NCBI GenBank assembly: GCA_016584305.1
Contig: JACEEZ010021769.1
Span: forward strand, 197,501-261,500
Reading direction: 5' to 3'
DNA length: 64,000 nucleotides
From: Chionoecetes opilio
Lineage: Eukaryota; Arthropoda; Malacostraca; Decapoda; Majidae
Shown: piece by piece, positions 12,732 to 24,716 of the stretch
Numbering within the stretch: the stretch's first letter is position 1
How the letters are laid out: each line of letters begins with the position of its first letter
The notes under the pieces: generated by a model
Databases searched by the model: none
What the model was told of the DNA's origin: nothing
What the model saw: the letters and a program-made list of their open reading frames with translations, nothing else
Program-made: the position numbers and the translations under genes

Positions 12732-13082
12732 TCAGTAAGTCAGGCTGACAGGTGGCAAGTCAGGACATAGGTATGTGTTAAACATAACTTTACCTAGAGT
12801 AATGAGTGCGGTTCCATCGATTCCACTAAGTTGCAGGTCAGAAGGTTCTAAAATTATTAATTTACGATTACGCACAGATCTGATGTTATCAAAGCACTCT
12901 TTAGTCATGATATTTACTGAAGAACCTGTATCAATAAACAAGGTGAAGTAGTGCTGGTTGACTTCAGCTTGTAAAATCATTGGGTCCTCCCAAAGTGTAT
13001 TAGAAATGGTATACAAAGGGAGTGAAGGTTCATCTGTGTGATCTGGTTCGTGTTGCTTGGAGGAGTGCACGTCACGTGGTAG
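12732..13082 (-). CDS. Gypsy retropepsin-like protease
   Basis: It is in the same frame as gag and separated from it by one TGA. The aspartic protease signature 'FTLFIDTGSSVN' lies at about 12.92 kb and the second conserved segment 'LQLSGIDGTALITLGKV' follows. It would cleave the Gag-Pol precursor. There is no ATG between the gag stop and the protease, which fits expression by stop-codon readthrough. Downstream RT is deleted, so any product would be a short Gag-Pro fusion. Confidence 0.8.
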   Translation of the reverse strand, partial: LPRDVHSSKQHEPDHTDEPSLPLYTISNTLWEDPMILQAEVNQHYFTLFIDTGSSVNIMTKECFDNIRSVRNRKLIILEPSDLQLSGIDGTALITLGKVMFNTYLCPDLPPVSLTY

Positions 13083-14165
13083 TCATTGAGGGTTATACTG
13101 TTGTGAATGGCGAGGAGATTGTGGTCCTTCACGACCGTCAGAGGTGTTGTGTTGCTGTGAATATCGAGGAGCGTTTGTTCTTGCGCGACATTCAGAAGTG
13201 TCGTGACCGCATTGACCATGGTGATCACAAAATCGTGGAACATACTGCTGGTTTGGAAAATGGCGTTGTCGTGTAAAGCAACGCTCGATCGTGTGTCCCT
13301 TGTTTTTGCAGTAATAGAAATACGAGGCAGGTGAGTGATTAGCACGGGACTGTCGTGAATGTGAAGATGAGCGTTGTCTTTGGCGATTGTTTGAGGGTGA
13401 ACGAGTGTTTGAGTTGAAAGGAGGACGAGAAGTGCTTCGTGGTTGGTGATGTTTGTGTTGTGTAGATACAGCAGCAGACATAGAAGAATGTGCATTGTTT
13501 GAAAACACTAGTGACGAAGAGTCCTCAAAATTGGAAGCAAATGCAGTTAAGGTGTCTGTTGGAGCAAAGTGAAAGTGTTTATCAGACGCCTGTTTTGCTG
13601 TGGAAGGGTGTATGAGAAACATATAAGTGTAGTATCCAAAAAGGTTACCGACAGCTTGTAGACTCATTTTCCCATCTTCATCAACCCATTCTGAAGATTC
13701 CAGCTGTCTTATCAAATCTAATTTGACGTTAGAAGATTGTTGCAAAGCTGACATGACTGGAATAGGGTGTTCTTGCCTTTTGTGAGTGTCTGCAAGTCTA
13801 AAGAGTGGAGCAAGGATACCGGATTTCTGACTGCCACTGAAATATTTATTGAATGTGGTCTTAAATTCGTCATAGGTCTTAATTGTGAGAAATAAATCAC
13901 TCTGCAGGTATTGTCCTGCAAGGCAGTTAGACAAGTCACAGCGGGACTTTAGTTGAGCGATTTTGATTGCATCGTCAGTGATGTTACGACGCGCGATTTC
14001 GTCGTCAACGTCTTTCAGTAGTATGTGTACTGGAATATTGTTGCCTGTGAATTTGGGAAAGGAAGGAACCTCGTGTACCAGAGTGACTGAAGTTGGCGCT
14101 GGTGGTGGCATGATGACAGGTGAATTTGTGAAAGAAGAAAGGAATAAAAATATCCGAGTAAACAA
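13083..14165 (-). CDS. Gypsy Gag with paired Cys/His knuckles
   Basis: An uninterrupted frame of about 360 codons. The likely initiator is the internal ATG at about 14111 ('MPPPAPTSVT') rather than the upstream one. The N-terminal two thirds resemble a capsid ('IAQLKSRCDLSNCLAGQYLQ', 'TFNKYFSGSQKSGILAPLFR'). The C-terminal part is Arg/Ser/Gln-rich and carries two knuckle-like motifs, 'YYCKNKGHTIERC' and 'FCDHHGQCGHDTSEC', which bind RNA. The frame ends at TGA (13085-13083) followed by CTA, in frame with the protease. Intactness suggests recent activity or trans complementation. Confidence 0.82.
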   Translation of the reverse strand: MFTRIFLFLSSFTNSPVIMPPPAPTSVTLVHEVPSFPKFTGNNIPVHILLKDVDDEIARRNITDDAIKIAQLKSRCDLSNCLAGQYLQSDLFLTIKTYDEFKTTFNKYFSGSQKSGILAPLFRLADTHKRQEHPIPVMSALQQSSNVKLDLIRQLESSEWVDEDGKMSLQAVGNLFGYYTYMFLIHPSTAKQASDKHFHFAPTDTLTAFASNFEDSSSLVFSNNAHSSMSAAVSTQHKHHQPRSTSRPPFNSNTRSPSNNRQRQRSSSHSRQSRANHSPASYFYYCKNKGHTIERCFTRQRHFPNQQYVPRFCDHHGQCGHDTSECRARTNAPRYSQQHNTSDGREGPQSPRHSQQYNPQ

Positions 14166-15396
14166 CAGTTATGGAATATAATGATAATAATAATAATAAT
14201 ATAATATCCTAGATAGAATACGTAGATATGGAAAACACGCGAGAGAACGTGAATAAAAGTGAAATAACACAGTGTAAGTTGGAGAGTGTTAGTGTATCAC
14301 TTATGTAACAAAAGCATGTGTGAGTGTGGAGCGTCAGTTTATCACTTATGTAACAAAAGAAAAAAAAATAATAAAAGGACTAAATAAAAGAGCCGTTACG
14401 CTCACAAAATACAGATACCGTAACTCAGCGGAAACCCATAAAGTCCAAAGGGCAGGAGTATCAGACACGGACAGACACTGTGAGGCGGACGCTGTAACAG
14501 TCACACAGCGTTGCGGGTATAACAGGTCAGGATCCCTAGGGAGGTCAAGTTCTTATCAGCTCACAGTCATAAATGAATAAAATAACAAGGTGGAAACACA
14601 CCATAGTATCACAAAAGGTATGGCACTACAAAAAATTGAAACCAGAAAATGAATTATGCACTCAAAAGTAAGTCACAACTCAACTGGGTATAGCAAGCAT
14701 ATGTAGACACAAGCTATAGGTAGCAGAGAGCACAGGAATAAAATAATGATATGGTACTTAACGAATGTTTGAAGACTTGGTGGAGGATGCGGAAACTGCA
14801 CCAGCAGCGTGAGAAAGCAGGAGACGGTGTAGCAGGCGGTGGAGTAGGTGGATGAAACGTTGGTGGAGCTTGGCGCCGGGGATGCCGTGGAAGGAGATCT
14901 CGTAGACACGTGGAGGAGATGAATCGAAGCGGCGCGGCGTGGGAAGCGGAGACGAGGTGGACTTTACCTCGCTGCCTGCGTGTGGATGAAAGTGAAAGTG
15001 ATGTGGAACTCAGCTTCTGTGGTGATTGAGGAACCGCGTATGTGGATGCGTAGTGCGGCCTGGTGGGAATGCCGTGTGGATGTGGTGGAGGAGGCGGCAG
15101 CGTTGTTGTGGAGAGCTGGGCGTAGCAAGCGGTGGAGGTGGCTTGGGTGGTAAGTGGCGGCGAGGGCGGCAGCTTGAAGTCGTGTAGGAAGATCAGGCGA
15201 CGCGGAGTCACACGTGGAAGGCAGGTAGTTGGATGTAGCGGCGCGGGAGGTCCGTGGCGGCTGCTGGATGATGAAGCCTGGAAGAACGATGTGGCGGCGT
15301 GGGAGTCAAGTAGTGTTTAACCTGTTACCAGAGACCGACGCTGTTACCATGTGTAAAGTGAACAACCTGTTACCAGAGCACACCGCTGTCACCATG
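14166..15396 (-). other. Gypsy 5' leader with candidate primer-binding site
   Basis: About 1.2 kb between the 5' LTR and gag. Two bases inside the LTR the minus strand reads 'TGGTGACAGCGGTGTGC', starting TGG as expected of a tRNA primer-binding site; I cannot assign the tRNA. The leader is long and holds a G/C-rich block at about 14.78-15.30 kb on the LTR side. Frames through it are not convincing genes. Confidence 0.55.
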
Positions 15397-15839
15397 TGTA
15401 AAGTGATTTGGTATGTCACTTTTAGGGTGAGCAGAAACAGGTAACTGCTTTGATAGTCGTTTATTAACTCTGGGTAAAGGTAACAGGTAACAGGTGGTGT
15501 AAGGTGACTCGCGGACTGGTGAGTTGCTCCTGCCGTGGTTGGATGTGACTTGGTGACTTGAAGACTGGTGAGTTGCTAGTACAGAGGTCTGTGTCTAAGT
15601 GTCTCGTCTCTACAAGAGACGTCCTTATAAAGGACCACGATACTCGAGGCAAAGGTGACCTGACGCCTGCATACCAGAGAACATCTGGCGTAGGCTGAGG
15701 TCGAGTTTAAAGGATTAGTGTATTGCCTAGGGAGTGGATTAGCCAGGTGTACCAGGACCCAACATCAACCATACAGAACACAGAACACAACACAGAACAC
15801 ATAGTTGAACACCAATAATAATACTAATACTAACCTACA
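15397..15839 (-). repeat. 5' LTR of the Gypsy element
   Basis: 443 bp, near-identical to 10981-11425, followed on the + side by the 'gtat' duplication. Near-identity of the two LTRs implies a young insertion. Confidence 0.92.
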
Positions 15840-15843
15840 GTAT

Positions 15844-16098
15844 CACTTGAAGATTAATTTTTGACATATATTTATATGGAATATTCATGCATTTCTGTAC
15901 TGCATAATTATGCAGTAATGTATGTATAGGTGAACCAGTGAACATTTCAATAATCAGTGGAGCAAAACTGTGTATCATCATCATCATTTGATATCAATTT
16001 GATATCAAAACGTGTATCAATATTTTTCAAGTCCACTGGCGTTATATTTGACTCAACCTTCCAAGCATGGCTCACACATAACACCATGAGATGCTTAC
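15844..16098. other. Intron-like sequence beside THAP exon 1
   Basis: AT-rich with an ATC trinucleotide run ('catcatcatcat' near 15976) and 'gatatcaatttgatatcaaa' near 15990. No coding signal. Confidence 0.4.
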
Positions 16099-16191
16099 CT
16101 TTCTTTCTCGCGGAAATCTATGAAATACATCCTCTGGGTGTGTTTCTTTAGTATGCTTGCACACAACATAGGGATGACTTCCTCCCGGCAT
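16099..16191 (-). pseudogene. THAP-domain exon 1
   Basis: ATG at 16191, then 'MPGGSHPYVVCKHTKETHPE' and 'DVFHRFPRERK', ending at the donor GTAAGC (16098-16093); 31 codons. This is the N-terminal half of a THAP zinc finger (MP...C......FhrFP). The first metal Cys is missing (the sequence reads Ser-His-Pro here), and the reading phase does not fit exon 2 directly, so one indel is implied. It lies upstream of exons 2-4 on the same strand, with the Gypsy element between. Linkage to exons 2-4 is inferred from the complementary halves of the domain. Confidence 0.6.
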
Positions 16192-17159
16192 TCTGCTGGT
16201 TTGTTTTGAAGTTTGAGCGTCAAGCGACTCGCGCCTCTCAGACGACGACCGCCGGTCCTGCTACCTAGCGGCTGTCCAAACACTTCACTCAATAGACAGC
16301 ACACTCCGAAACACCAGCTTTCCTATCTTGCTTGTAGGGTCTTTGGAAGGCTGTTGTGAACAGGTAGCAGGGGCGGGAGTCTGGTGGTGGTGTTTGTAAA
16401 CACTTGTTTCGTAAATACATGTTGTTTGTTTGAGCGAGACATTAGTAACATTTCTTATTTTAGACAGTGTTTTACATCACCCTTACGGCCCTCCCCCTAC
16501 CCCACTAGTACCCCATCTTCACAGAATCCTGGAAGCCTGAGAAAACGAGCAGTGATGTATTCGCCCTTGTTTTCCCTCACATAGGTAAATACTCTCTTCT
16601 GATAAATCACTTTTGCTGTGCATCACTTGTCCACATTCCCCGCTAGCATCACCATCAAGACGGGGGATAGGCAAACTTCACAGACAACCTACTTATAAGT
16701 TCCACGTCTTGACTTTTTTTCCTTCTTTACTGTATCCTTCGTGTGAAGTAAAACCTCTTTACCTTAGTGTCCCCTCACCCACCCTCACAACTTCCCGACC
16801 TGCATTATTTTTGCCTGTTATTTAGGGTTTTCAGAAAAGCTTTTGTACTTTATTGGGGCTTTATTTTACATGACACTTGGTATTATTGACTTACACATTA
16901 TTATTATGTTTCCTTCGCTCCTGCTTCAACATCTGGCACATTCACCTTTTTTTGGCATGAAATCAATCAATCCTGCTACAACAGGATTCTGTTCACCTCC
17001 TATTTGATGATGAAGATACGGCTAACAGTACTACATTGTTTCTGGAGCCATCACGAGTATAAATACTAAACATAAACACTATTTAACACTTCTGCGTCCA
17101 TTAGTTTCTCCCTCCCAGTTGCTTTCTCGGAACATAACAGGAGCCTTTTCCGCCAACGT
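16192..17159. other. No gene; possible THAP promoter side and pyrimidine-rich spacer
   Basis: 16195-16320 is GC-richer than its surroundings ('cgcgcctctcagacgacgac') and would be the 5' UTR/promoter side of THAP exon 1. 16.35-17.16 kb is AT-rich with no coding signal. Confidence 0.35.
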
Positions 17160-17690
17160 CTGGAATAAGTCTCACATGTTTGGGGTAAATCCACTCATTC
17201 AACTCTTCTAAACACAGTTGAGTCAAAAGCTTTTAGTCTAATCAACTCTCCTCTGCCTGACTGTCTTCAATTTTTATATCCGCCGCAATGTTGCTTCTCT
17301 TGCTATCTTCTACCGTTATTTTCATGCTCACTGCTCTTCTGAACTTGCTACCTGCATGCCTCCTTCTCCCCGCGGCCTCGCTTAAAAAACTTTCTATTTA
17401 TTATCATCCCTATTCTGTCCATCTTCCTAATGCAAGAGTTTATCAGTAGTATCTTTGCTCTTTCATCCCTTTCACTGGTAACCTCTGGAACTCTCTTCCT
17501 GTTTCTATTGTTACACATTCCTACGACTTAAATATTTTCAAGAGAGGAGTGACAAGACACCTCACAAACTAAGTTGGCCTTTCTTTATCCTCTTGCTGTC
17601 TTTTTTATATATAGGGACTGGCAACTAAGCGGGCTTTTTGTTACCGGTTTTCCCCTTGGCTAACCCTTGTGATGTAAAAAATAAATAATA
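17160..17690 (+). pseudogene. Jockey-type LINE 3' end
   Basis: Across frameshifts the + strand encodes the same RT C-terminus as 5868-6420: 'SHMFG', 'FHAHCSSELATCMPPSPRGL', 'FCPSS..ARVYQ', 'FIPFTGNLWNSLPVSIVT' and 'FKRGVTRHLTN' with a stop near 17572. A 3' UTR with 'agggactggcaactaagcgg' (17611) and 'tttccccttggctaaccc' follows, then an ATAATA-type tail to 17690. It is 5'-truncated and inactive. Confidence 0.8.
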
Positions 17691-19532
<1,842 letters not shown>

Positions 19533-19650
19533 CGCCTCCGTGGTGTAGTGGCTATCGCTTCTAGCTACTAATATGTTGGCCCTGGTTCATATATCGGGCG
19601 GAGCAGTCTACGTGCAGCCCAAACAGCTATTCACTCTTCCTTTCGGGTTT
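19533..19650 (+). mobile_element. tRNA-headed SINE fragment
   Basis: 'gcctccgtggtgtagtggct' matches a tRNA box-A head (RNA polymerase III promoter) and 'cctggttcatatatcgggc' (19580-19599) is a box-B-like segment in the right place. The body ('gtgcagcccaaacagctattc', 'tcttcctttcgggtt') follows. The anticodon arm is degenerate, so it is a SINE rather than a tRNA gene. It abuts an opposite-strand LINE tail. Confidence 0.65.
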
Positions 19651-19800
19651 TTTTTCTTTTTAACATCATAAAGGACTGGCCAAGGGCCAAAAACTAAAAG
19701 TAACCTAAAAGCTCGCTTAATTGCCAGTCCCTATAAAGAAAACGGTAAGAGAATATAAGAAGGGGGTGGGTCAATTTAGTTCGGGAGGTGTTTTGTTACT
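19651..19800 (-). mobile_element. Jockey LINE 3' UTR fragment
   Basis: 'gcttaattgccagtcccta' and 'gggtgggtcaatttagttcg' match 5924-6000 closely. Only the tail of the element remains. Confidence 0.8.
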
Positions 19801-20577
19801 CAATTCCTTACTCCCATCTTTACCTATATATTTACCTTGTGCATTACCTCGCATCCCCAGCCTTTTACTCCTGCATCACGACACCGCCCATGCTGGTCAC
19901 CAAAAAGACGCCGCGCTTCTCTCTTACTTGTTATTGTACTGGAAATCAACGCATAACATGACATTCTAGTTTACTCCAGATCCAGGTTAAGTGTTTATTA
20001 CTTCGTTCATCACTAATGGAGTATTTTTTCCCGTCAAACTATGACTTGGTAACAGAGTTAGACTGAGGTTCACGTACACTCTCGTGCCGCTCAAGTCGTC
20101 GGCGACAAAAAATATTAGTATACTCGTTGTTACTCCATGAAGACCAGCGAGTAAGTACAGAGAGGCTGATAGTTTGGCATCCACCCTATCCACCTCCAGA
20201 CAGCAAGGTCTGGTCAGGGTACTTCTACCTTGCACCGTACAAGACAGCCTCGCATCCACTCCATACCTCTTCAAACTATTTACTACCAAGGAGGAACAAG
20301 AGAACACTCGCTGTTACTACCTACATGAAGGCCAGCTAATAACAAGAGCTTAAGTAACGTTATATTCGACAAAGCTGGAGTTTAATGGCAATAATAATAA
20401 AAAGTCCAGCGCCAACGATTATTATCCCGACCACCACATCCAGCCCGTCCCACCGCTAGCCGTGGGTGGGCGTAAATGGGACATCACAATGCACCATCAC
20501 CTACAACAGCCACTAAATATCCACACAACAGGGAAAGCCTGGACCCCCGCCATACTCGAGTCCCGCGGCCTCAGTTG
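19801..20577. other. No gene; short internal direct repeat
   Basis: Two related ~35-bp words lie at about 20120-20150 ('actcgttgttactccatgaa') and 20305-20340 ('actcgctgttactacctaca'). Nothing else was recognised. Confidence 0.4.
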
Positions 20578-20696
20578 CCCTATACCAGGGGTTCTCAACC
20601 TTTTTAATCTTATGTACCCCTTGAGGTCTTTCAGTATTGGTCATGTACCCCTTACTCAGAATGCAGCATCAAAAAGGGTAAACAGAAATACATGGT

Positions 20697-21690
20697 TTAT
20701 TAACTTAGTCATAGATAACAGTAGAACTGGATGTGACACTCTGCAACTACGCGCGCTGGACGCTGCAGTACTGGCCCCATGGTCAGTCTGTTGACCCATT
20801 CACTTGCTGCATATGACTATCATATAGACTTGTTTATCAGTATATATATGATATTCTGTAATCTTCGTAAATGTTTGCTCTATAATATTATCAAATAAAA
20901 AACAGTAAAACACGCTAAAGAAATGCTATTACGAGACTCTGAAGAAATATGCATGAACTTAATATTCACTTCAACTCTTCGCCACTTAAAACTGCGAGTC
21001 AACTTTTATCATGAAGGGTATCAATAGAAGCGCAATTTTATCAGCTTTCCATTGATATATTTAGTTTTCTGATAAATTAATTAGAATCATGCATACATTA
21101 GCGTTAAATAAATAAATAAAATCATCAATCGGGTAATTTTCCGGATTGATAATGTTATTTATTTACTTATATATTTAGTTTTCTGATAAATGAATTAGCA
21201 CCATGTATAAATTAGCGTTAACTAAATAAATAACCTCATTAATCGGGAAAATTACCCGATTGATGATTTTATTTATTTATTTAACGCTAATTTATGCATG
21301 GTTCTAATTCATTTACCAGAAAACGAAATATATCAATGGAAAGCTAATAATATTGCGCTTCTATTGATACCCTTCATGATAAAAGTTGACTCGCAAAGTT
21401 TTAAATGGCGAAGAGTTGAAGTGAATATTAAGTTCATGCATATTTCTTCAGTCTCGTAATGGCATTTCTTTAGCGTGTTTTACTGCTTTTTATTTGATGA
21501 TATTATAGAACAAACATTTACGAAGATTACAGTACATCATACATACTGATAAACCAGTCTATATGATAGGCATAAGCAGCAAGTGAATGGGCCAGCAGAC
21601 TGACCATGGGGCCAGTACTGCAGCGTCCAGCGCGCGTAGTTGCGGAGTGTCACATCCAGTTCTTCTGTCATCTATGACTTAGTTTATAAA
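20697..21690. repeat. Foldback (palindromic) element, copy 1
   Basis: The left arm (from 'aacttagtcatagataacag') and the right arm (ending 'ctgtcatctatgacttagtt') are inverted copies over about 490 bp, meeting near 21190. Each arm contains a palindrome centred on 'atcgggtaattttcc', so the structure is nested. A core of about 760 bp recurs as copy 2 at 35.18-35.94 kb; the outer ~120 bp of each arm (with 'ctggacgctgcagtactggc') occurs only here. Confidence 0.85.
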
Positions 21691-21704
21691 GTTTAAATAG
21701 TGTT

Positions 21705-22315
21705 ATAAATGTAGAGCAGACACACTTTTTCAATCAATGTGACTATGTCACTATGAGCAATACATTTACTAAAATATAACCACAGCAAAGACAGTTTTCA
21801 ATCATTGTGACTGAACTAGTGCTGCTTGCAGATATAGTTGCAGTTTGTAACTAGTAACGGTGATAGGTAAGTCCCCGTGTGTGTGAATAACATACAAAAT
21901 AATAAAATAGAACTAAAGCAGACACATTTTCCCAATAACTGTGAATATGAGCTAGTGGTGCTATTTACAGCTTATAACTAGTTACTCATGGGGAAATGAC
22001 TGTGTGCGTGACTAACGTCACTAGCATGAAAAAAAATTAGAACTAAAGTAAGCATTGTGTTCCACTGACTGTGAACTAGTGCTGATTGTTAAGCCTCACA
22101 AATTATATGTATTAGTAACTAGTTACTTACATGCAGGGAAGTCACTGTGTGTGATTAGCATAAAAAAAACAAATATAACGTATTTTTCAAATCGGTATGA
22201 GTGTGAGCTAGTGCTATCAATAACTAGTTACTTGTAGCTAGTGTCACTAGTAACTAGTTATTTGTAGTTAGTAGTGTTACTAGTTACTCACTCATAGATA
22301 AGTCACTGTGTATGA
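21705..22315. repeat. hAT subterminal tandem repeats
   Basis: Four to five degenerate units of roughly 65-130 bp share 'taactagttact', 'gtcactgtgtgtga', 'agaactaaag.agacac' and 'gtgaactagtgctg'. They lie between the foldback and the transposase stop, where hAT elements keep subterminal transposase-binding motifs. Confidence 0.65.
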
Positions 22316-22338
22316 CTTGCATGAAAATATATACAAAT

Positions 22339-24096
22339 TCAGTGAGATGGTTGGGTCTGTTTCTTTGCTACCAACAAGTCAATCCTCGGCACAGTCTTTG
22401 AAAGAGCCACTCTTATGTCGTCTTTGACTGCCAGACGTGAACGTAACTTGTTTTTAATCAAGCACAGTGCTGAGAATCCCTGCTCACAGCGGTATGTAGA
22501 AGGAAACATCAGGAGGTTCCGTACACATTTCTTTGCTAAAACAGGGTAAGAACTCGCCATTGTTGACCAGAATCTTGTCAATGACAAACTATCGAAAGAA
22601 TCTTTTGCAGTTGAGTCATTGACAAAGTCAACGAATTCGTCTTGTAATTCATCTGGAAGTGATCTAGGGCCATCTTCAATAGATTTCGAATTAGTTGGCA
22701 ATCTAAGTCTGTGATATCAGGAAAATAGTTATCCAACGCTTGACTGACAGAAACCAAGTGCTTCTGAATGAGAACATTGACCTCATCCACATCATCTTTA
22801 CACAGAGCTGACAAGCTGTCGCTCATATTCTCAAAAAAGTCATACCGACCCGCTTGGACTTTTTCTTGCCAAAGTTTGAGTTTCATTTGAAAAGCTCGCA
22901 GCTTGTCGACAAAATCAATCACAGTTGCTGAGTAACCTTGAAGTGATCTGTTGACTGCGTTGATACGAGAAAATATATCATTGAGATAAGCCAGCTTCGT
23001 GATCCATCTGTTATCTGACAGCTTGTTGACAAACTTCTTTGTTTTTTCTTTCTCATTCCTGTCAAAGAATTCTTTCAGCTCCTCCTTTAATGTCGCAACT
23101 TGAGCCACTACGTTACCCCTCGATAGCCATCTTACTTCTGTATGAAAAAGGAGTGACTCTTCCTCAGCATTAAGTTCCTGACACAAAAGACGCAGCATCC
23201 TTGTTCAACGGACTGTTTTTAATAAAGTTGACCATGTTTACAACATCGTCAAGTACGGTTTTGAGGTCTGGAGGTAGGGTCTTCACAGCTAATGCGTAGC
23301 GGTGAATCATACAATGCATCTTGCTTGCGTTGGGGTTGGCTGTTTTCACCCTTGCTTGGAATCCAGACCGACAACCTATCATTGTAGGGGCACCATCGGT
23401 TGTACATTCCACCATATTTGCCCAAGAAAACCCTTTTTTTCAAAAAAGCTGTACACAACTTTAAATATGTCTTCTCCCGTCGTTGTAGATTCCAGAGGGT
23501 GACAAAATAAAAACTCATCTTTAAAGTCTGAGTCTTTTATATACCTCGTGTAGGCAAGCAGCTGGGCACAAAATGATGTCAGTTGATACATCAAGTTGAA
23601 TTGCAAATATGCCTAGAGGAGCTTCCTTGATTTCCGCAATTTCTTGATGCTTGATATCCTCTGATAAGTCGCATATTCTTCGATGCACAGTATCATTTGA
23701 CAATGGCAAAGTGTTCAACTTCTGTGCCGCATTCTCCCCGAAGAAGCAACCAACAATATCTTTGCAGCATGGCAAGACAAAAGTTTCAGCTATTGTGTGG
23801 GGCTTTTTATATTGTGCAACTCTCAGGGCAACCATAAACGAGGCACGGAGGCTAGTTTCATTTTGTGTGTACCTGACCGCTATGATCAAGTCGGATACGT
23901 TGAGAGCAGTTGCCTTCCTCTCAAAATAGGACGGGTCTTTATCAGAAAGTTCAGGATGACAGCTGGAAAAATGTCGCTTGAGGAGGCTAGGTTTCATGGA
24001 TCCTTCTGAAAGAACTTTATGGCAGATCACACATTGTGGCAAATCCTTGCCTTGCTTGTTCAGAGCTGTGAAGCCAAACTTGATATAGGTTTGCAT
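22339..24096 (-). pseudogene. hAT transposase, BED-finger/ZBED5-SCAND3-like, frameshifted
   Basis: Read on the minus strand through four frame changes. The BED zinc finger comes first ('LPQCVICHKVLSEGSMKPSL', 'LKRHFSSCH'), then the RNase-H-like core with 'TIAETFVLPCCKDIV', 'LDVSTDI' (first Asp), 'TTDGAPTMIGCRSGF' (second Asp) and 'MHCMIHRYALAVKTLPPDLK', the helical insertion 'EVRWLSRGNVVAQVATLKEE', and the C-terminal dimerisation region 'YRCEQGFSALCLIKNKLRSR' (Glu). Breaks lie near 23605, 23400, 23190 and 22690, each a small indel. In active form it would bind the element ends and cut and paste it. Almost full length for the family (~600 aa), so decay is recent or partly an assembly effect. 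Confidence 0.88.
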
Positions 24097-24179
24097 TTAT
24101 TCAAAACCGAAGTTTTTTTTTAAACCTGACCCCCAAAATTCCTCTCACGTACCCCAGGTTGAGAACCCCTGCCCTATAC

Positions 24180-24314
24180 CATCCAGGCAGTTTACGCTGA
24201 CAACGCAGTTAAATTTGTAGAAATATTTATGCCCGTCTGCCTCCATCGGCACCAACCTGGCACGGCAAGACACGAAAAAGAAGCGAGCACCTCACCTCTT
24301 TTGGGAGGAATGGG
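24180..24314. other. Flank of hAT element
   Basis: Short unique-looking spacer; nothing recognised. Confidence 0.4.
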
Positions 24315-24716
24315 GGAGGCGATGGCCGAGTGGTTAGCGTATTGGAGTGCTGAACTCAATGTCCCGAGTTCGAATCCTGCCGGGGGCAACTCTTTCAAGA
24401 GCCTGGTAGGGGAGTAGAAGGTCCCGAGTTCAAGTCTCACCAAGGAGCAACTATGAAATCCATCATCGAGTGGCCGAAGTAACCTACATGCAGCGTATAC
24501 GTGTCTGCCGATTGCGAGTGTGACAGTGGACTCTAGGGGCTGCATGCGCCTTAACTGAAGATCCGAACATCACAGGAAATGGGATCTTCACCTGAGACCA
24601 CAGGTGTCACTATAAAAATCCAGCCTGCGCCACCAACGGGCGAGATCGACCAACATCAAGACTCTCCATATGCCTACAGGCGCTATAGGCTACAACTTAA
24701 AAAACAAACAAAAAAA
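24315..24716 (+). mobile_element. tRNA-derived SINE
   Basis: The 5' head 'aggcgatggccgagtggtta' with box A, an arm-like middle, and box B 'gagttcgaatcctgc' (24375-24389) closely resembles a Leu/Ser-type tRNA. A second box-B-like 'gagttcaagtctcac' follows at 24426. The non-tRNA body ends in an A-rich tail with 'aacaaacaaaaaa' near 24705. It is a SINE rather than a tRNA gene, since the body is fused without a T terminator. Confidence 0.75.

Larger units (their letters stand above)
10981..15839 (-). mobile_element. Gypsy LTR retrotransposon, internally deleted
   Basis: Two nearly identical LTRs (10981-11425 and 15397-15839) begin TG and end CA and are flanked by the 4-bp duplication 'gtat' (10977-10980 and 15840-15843). 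Reading on the minus strand, the element carries gag (to 13083), protease (13082-12732), a linker, and the C-terminal tail of integrase (to 11733). Reverse transcriptase, RNase H and the integrase core, which should occupy 2-3 kb between protease and tail, are absent, so it must move in trans if at all. The near-identity of the LTRs suggests a recent insertion. It sits between THAP exons 1 and 2. Confidence 0.92.
20586..24171 (-). mobile_element. Complete hAT element with perfect 8-bp TSD
   Basis: Terminal repeats 'caggggttctcaacct' at both ends (20586 and, inverted, 24171) are flanked by identical 8-bp duplications 'ccctatac' (20578-20585, 24172-24179). The 3586-bp element carries a minus-strand BED-finger transposase at its right and, at its left, a ~1-kb palindromic foldback and a tandem subterminal repeat region. 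The TSD is intact although the transposase is broken. Confidence 0.95.

Noticed and set aside
13022..13276. 84-codon + frame
   Set aside because: It is antisense to the Gypsy gag/protease coding strand.
24315..24389. Possible tRNA gene
   Set aside because: Good box A and B, but the sequence continues without a pol III terminator into a SINE body and A-rich tail.
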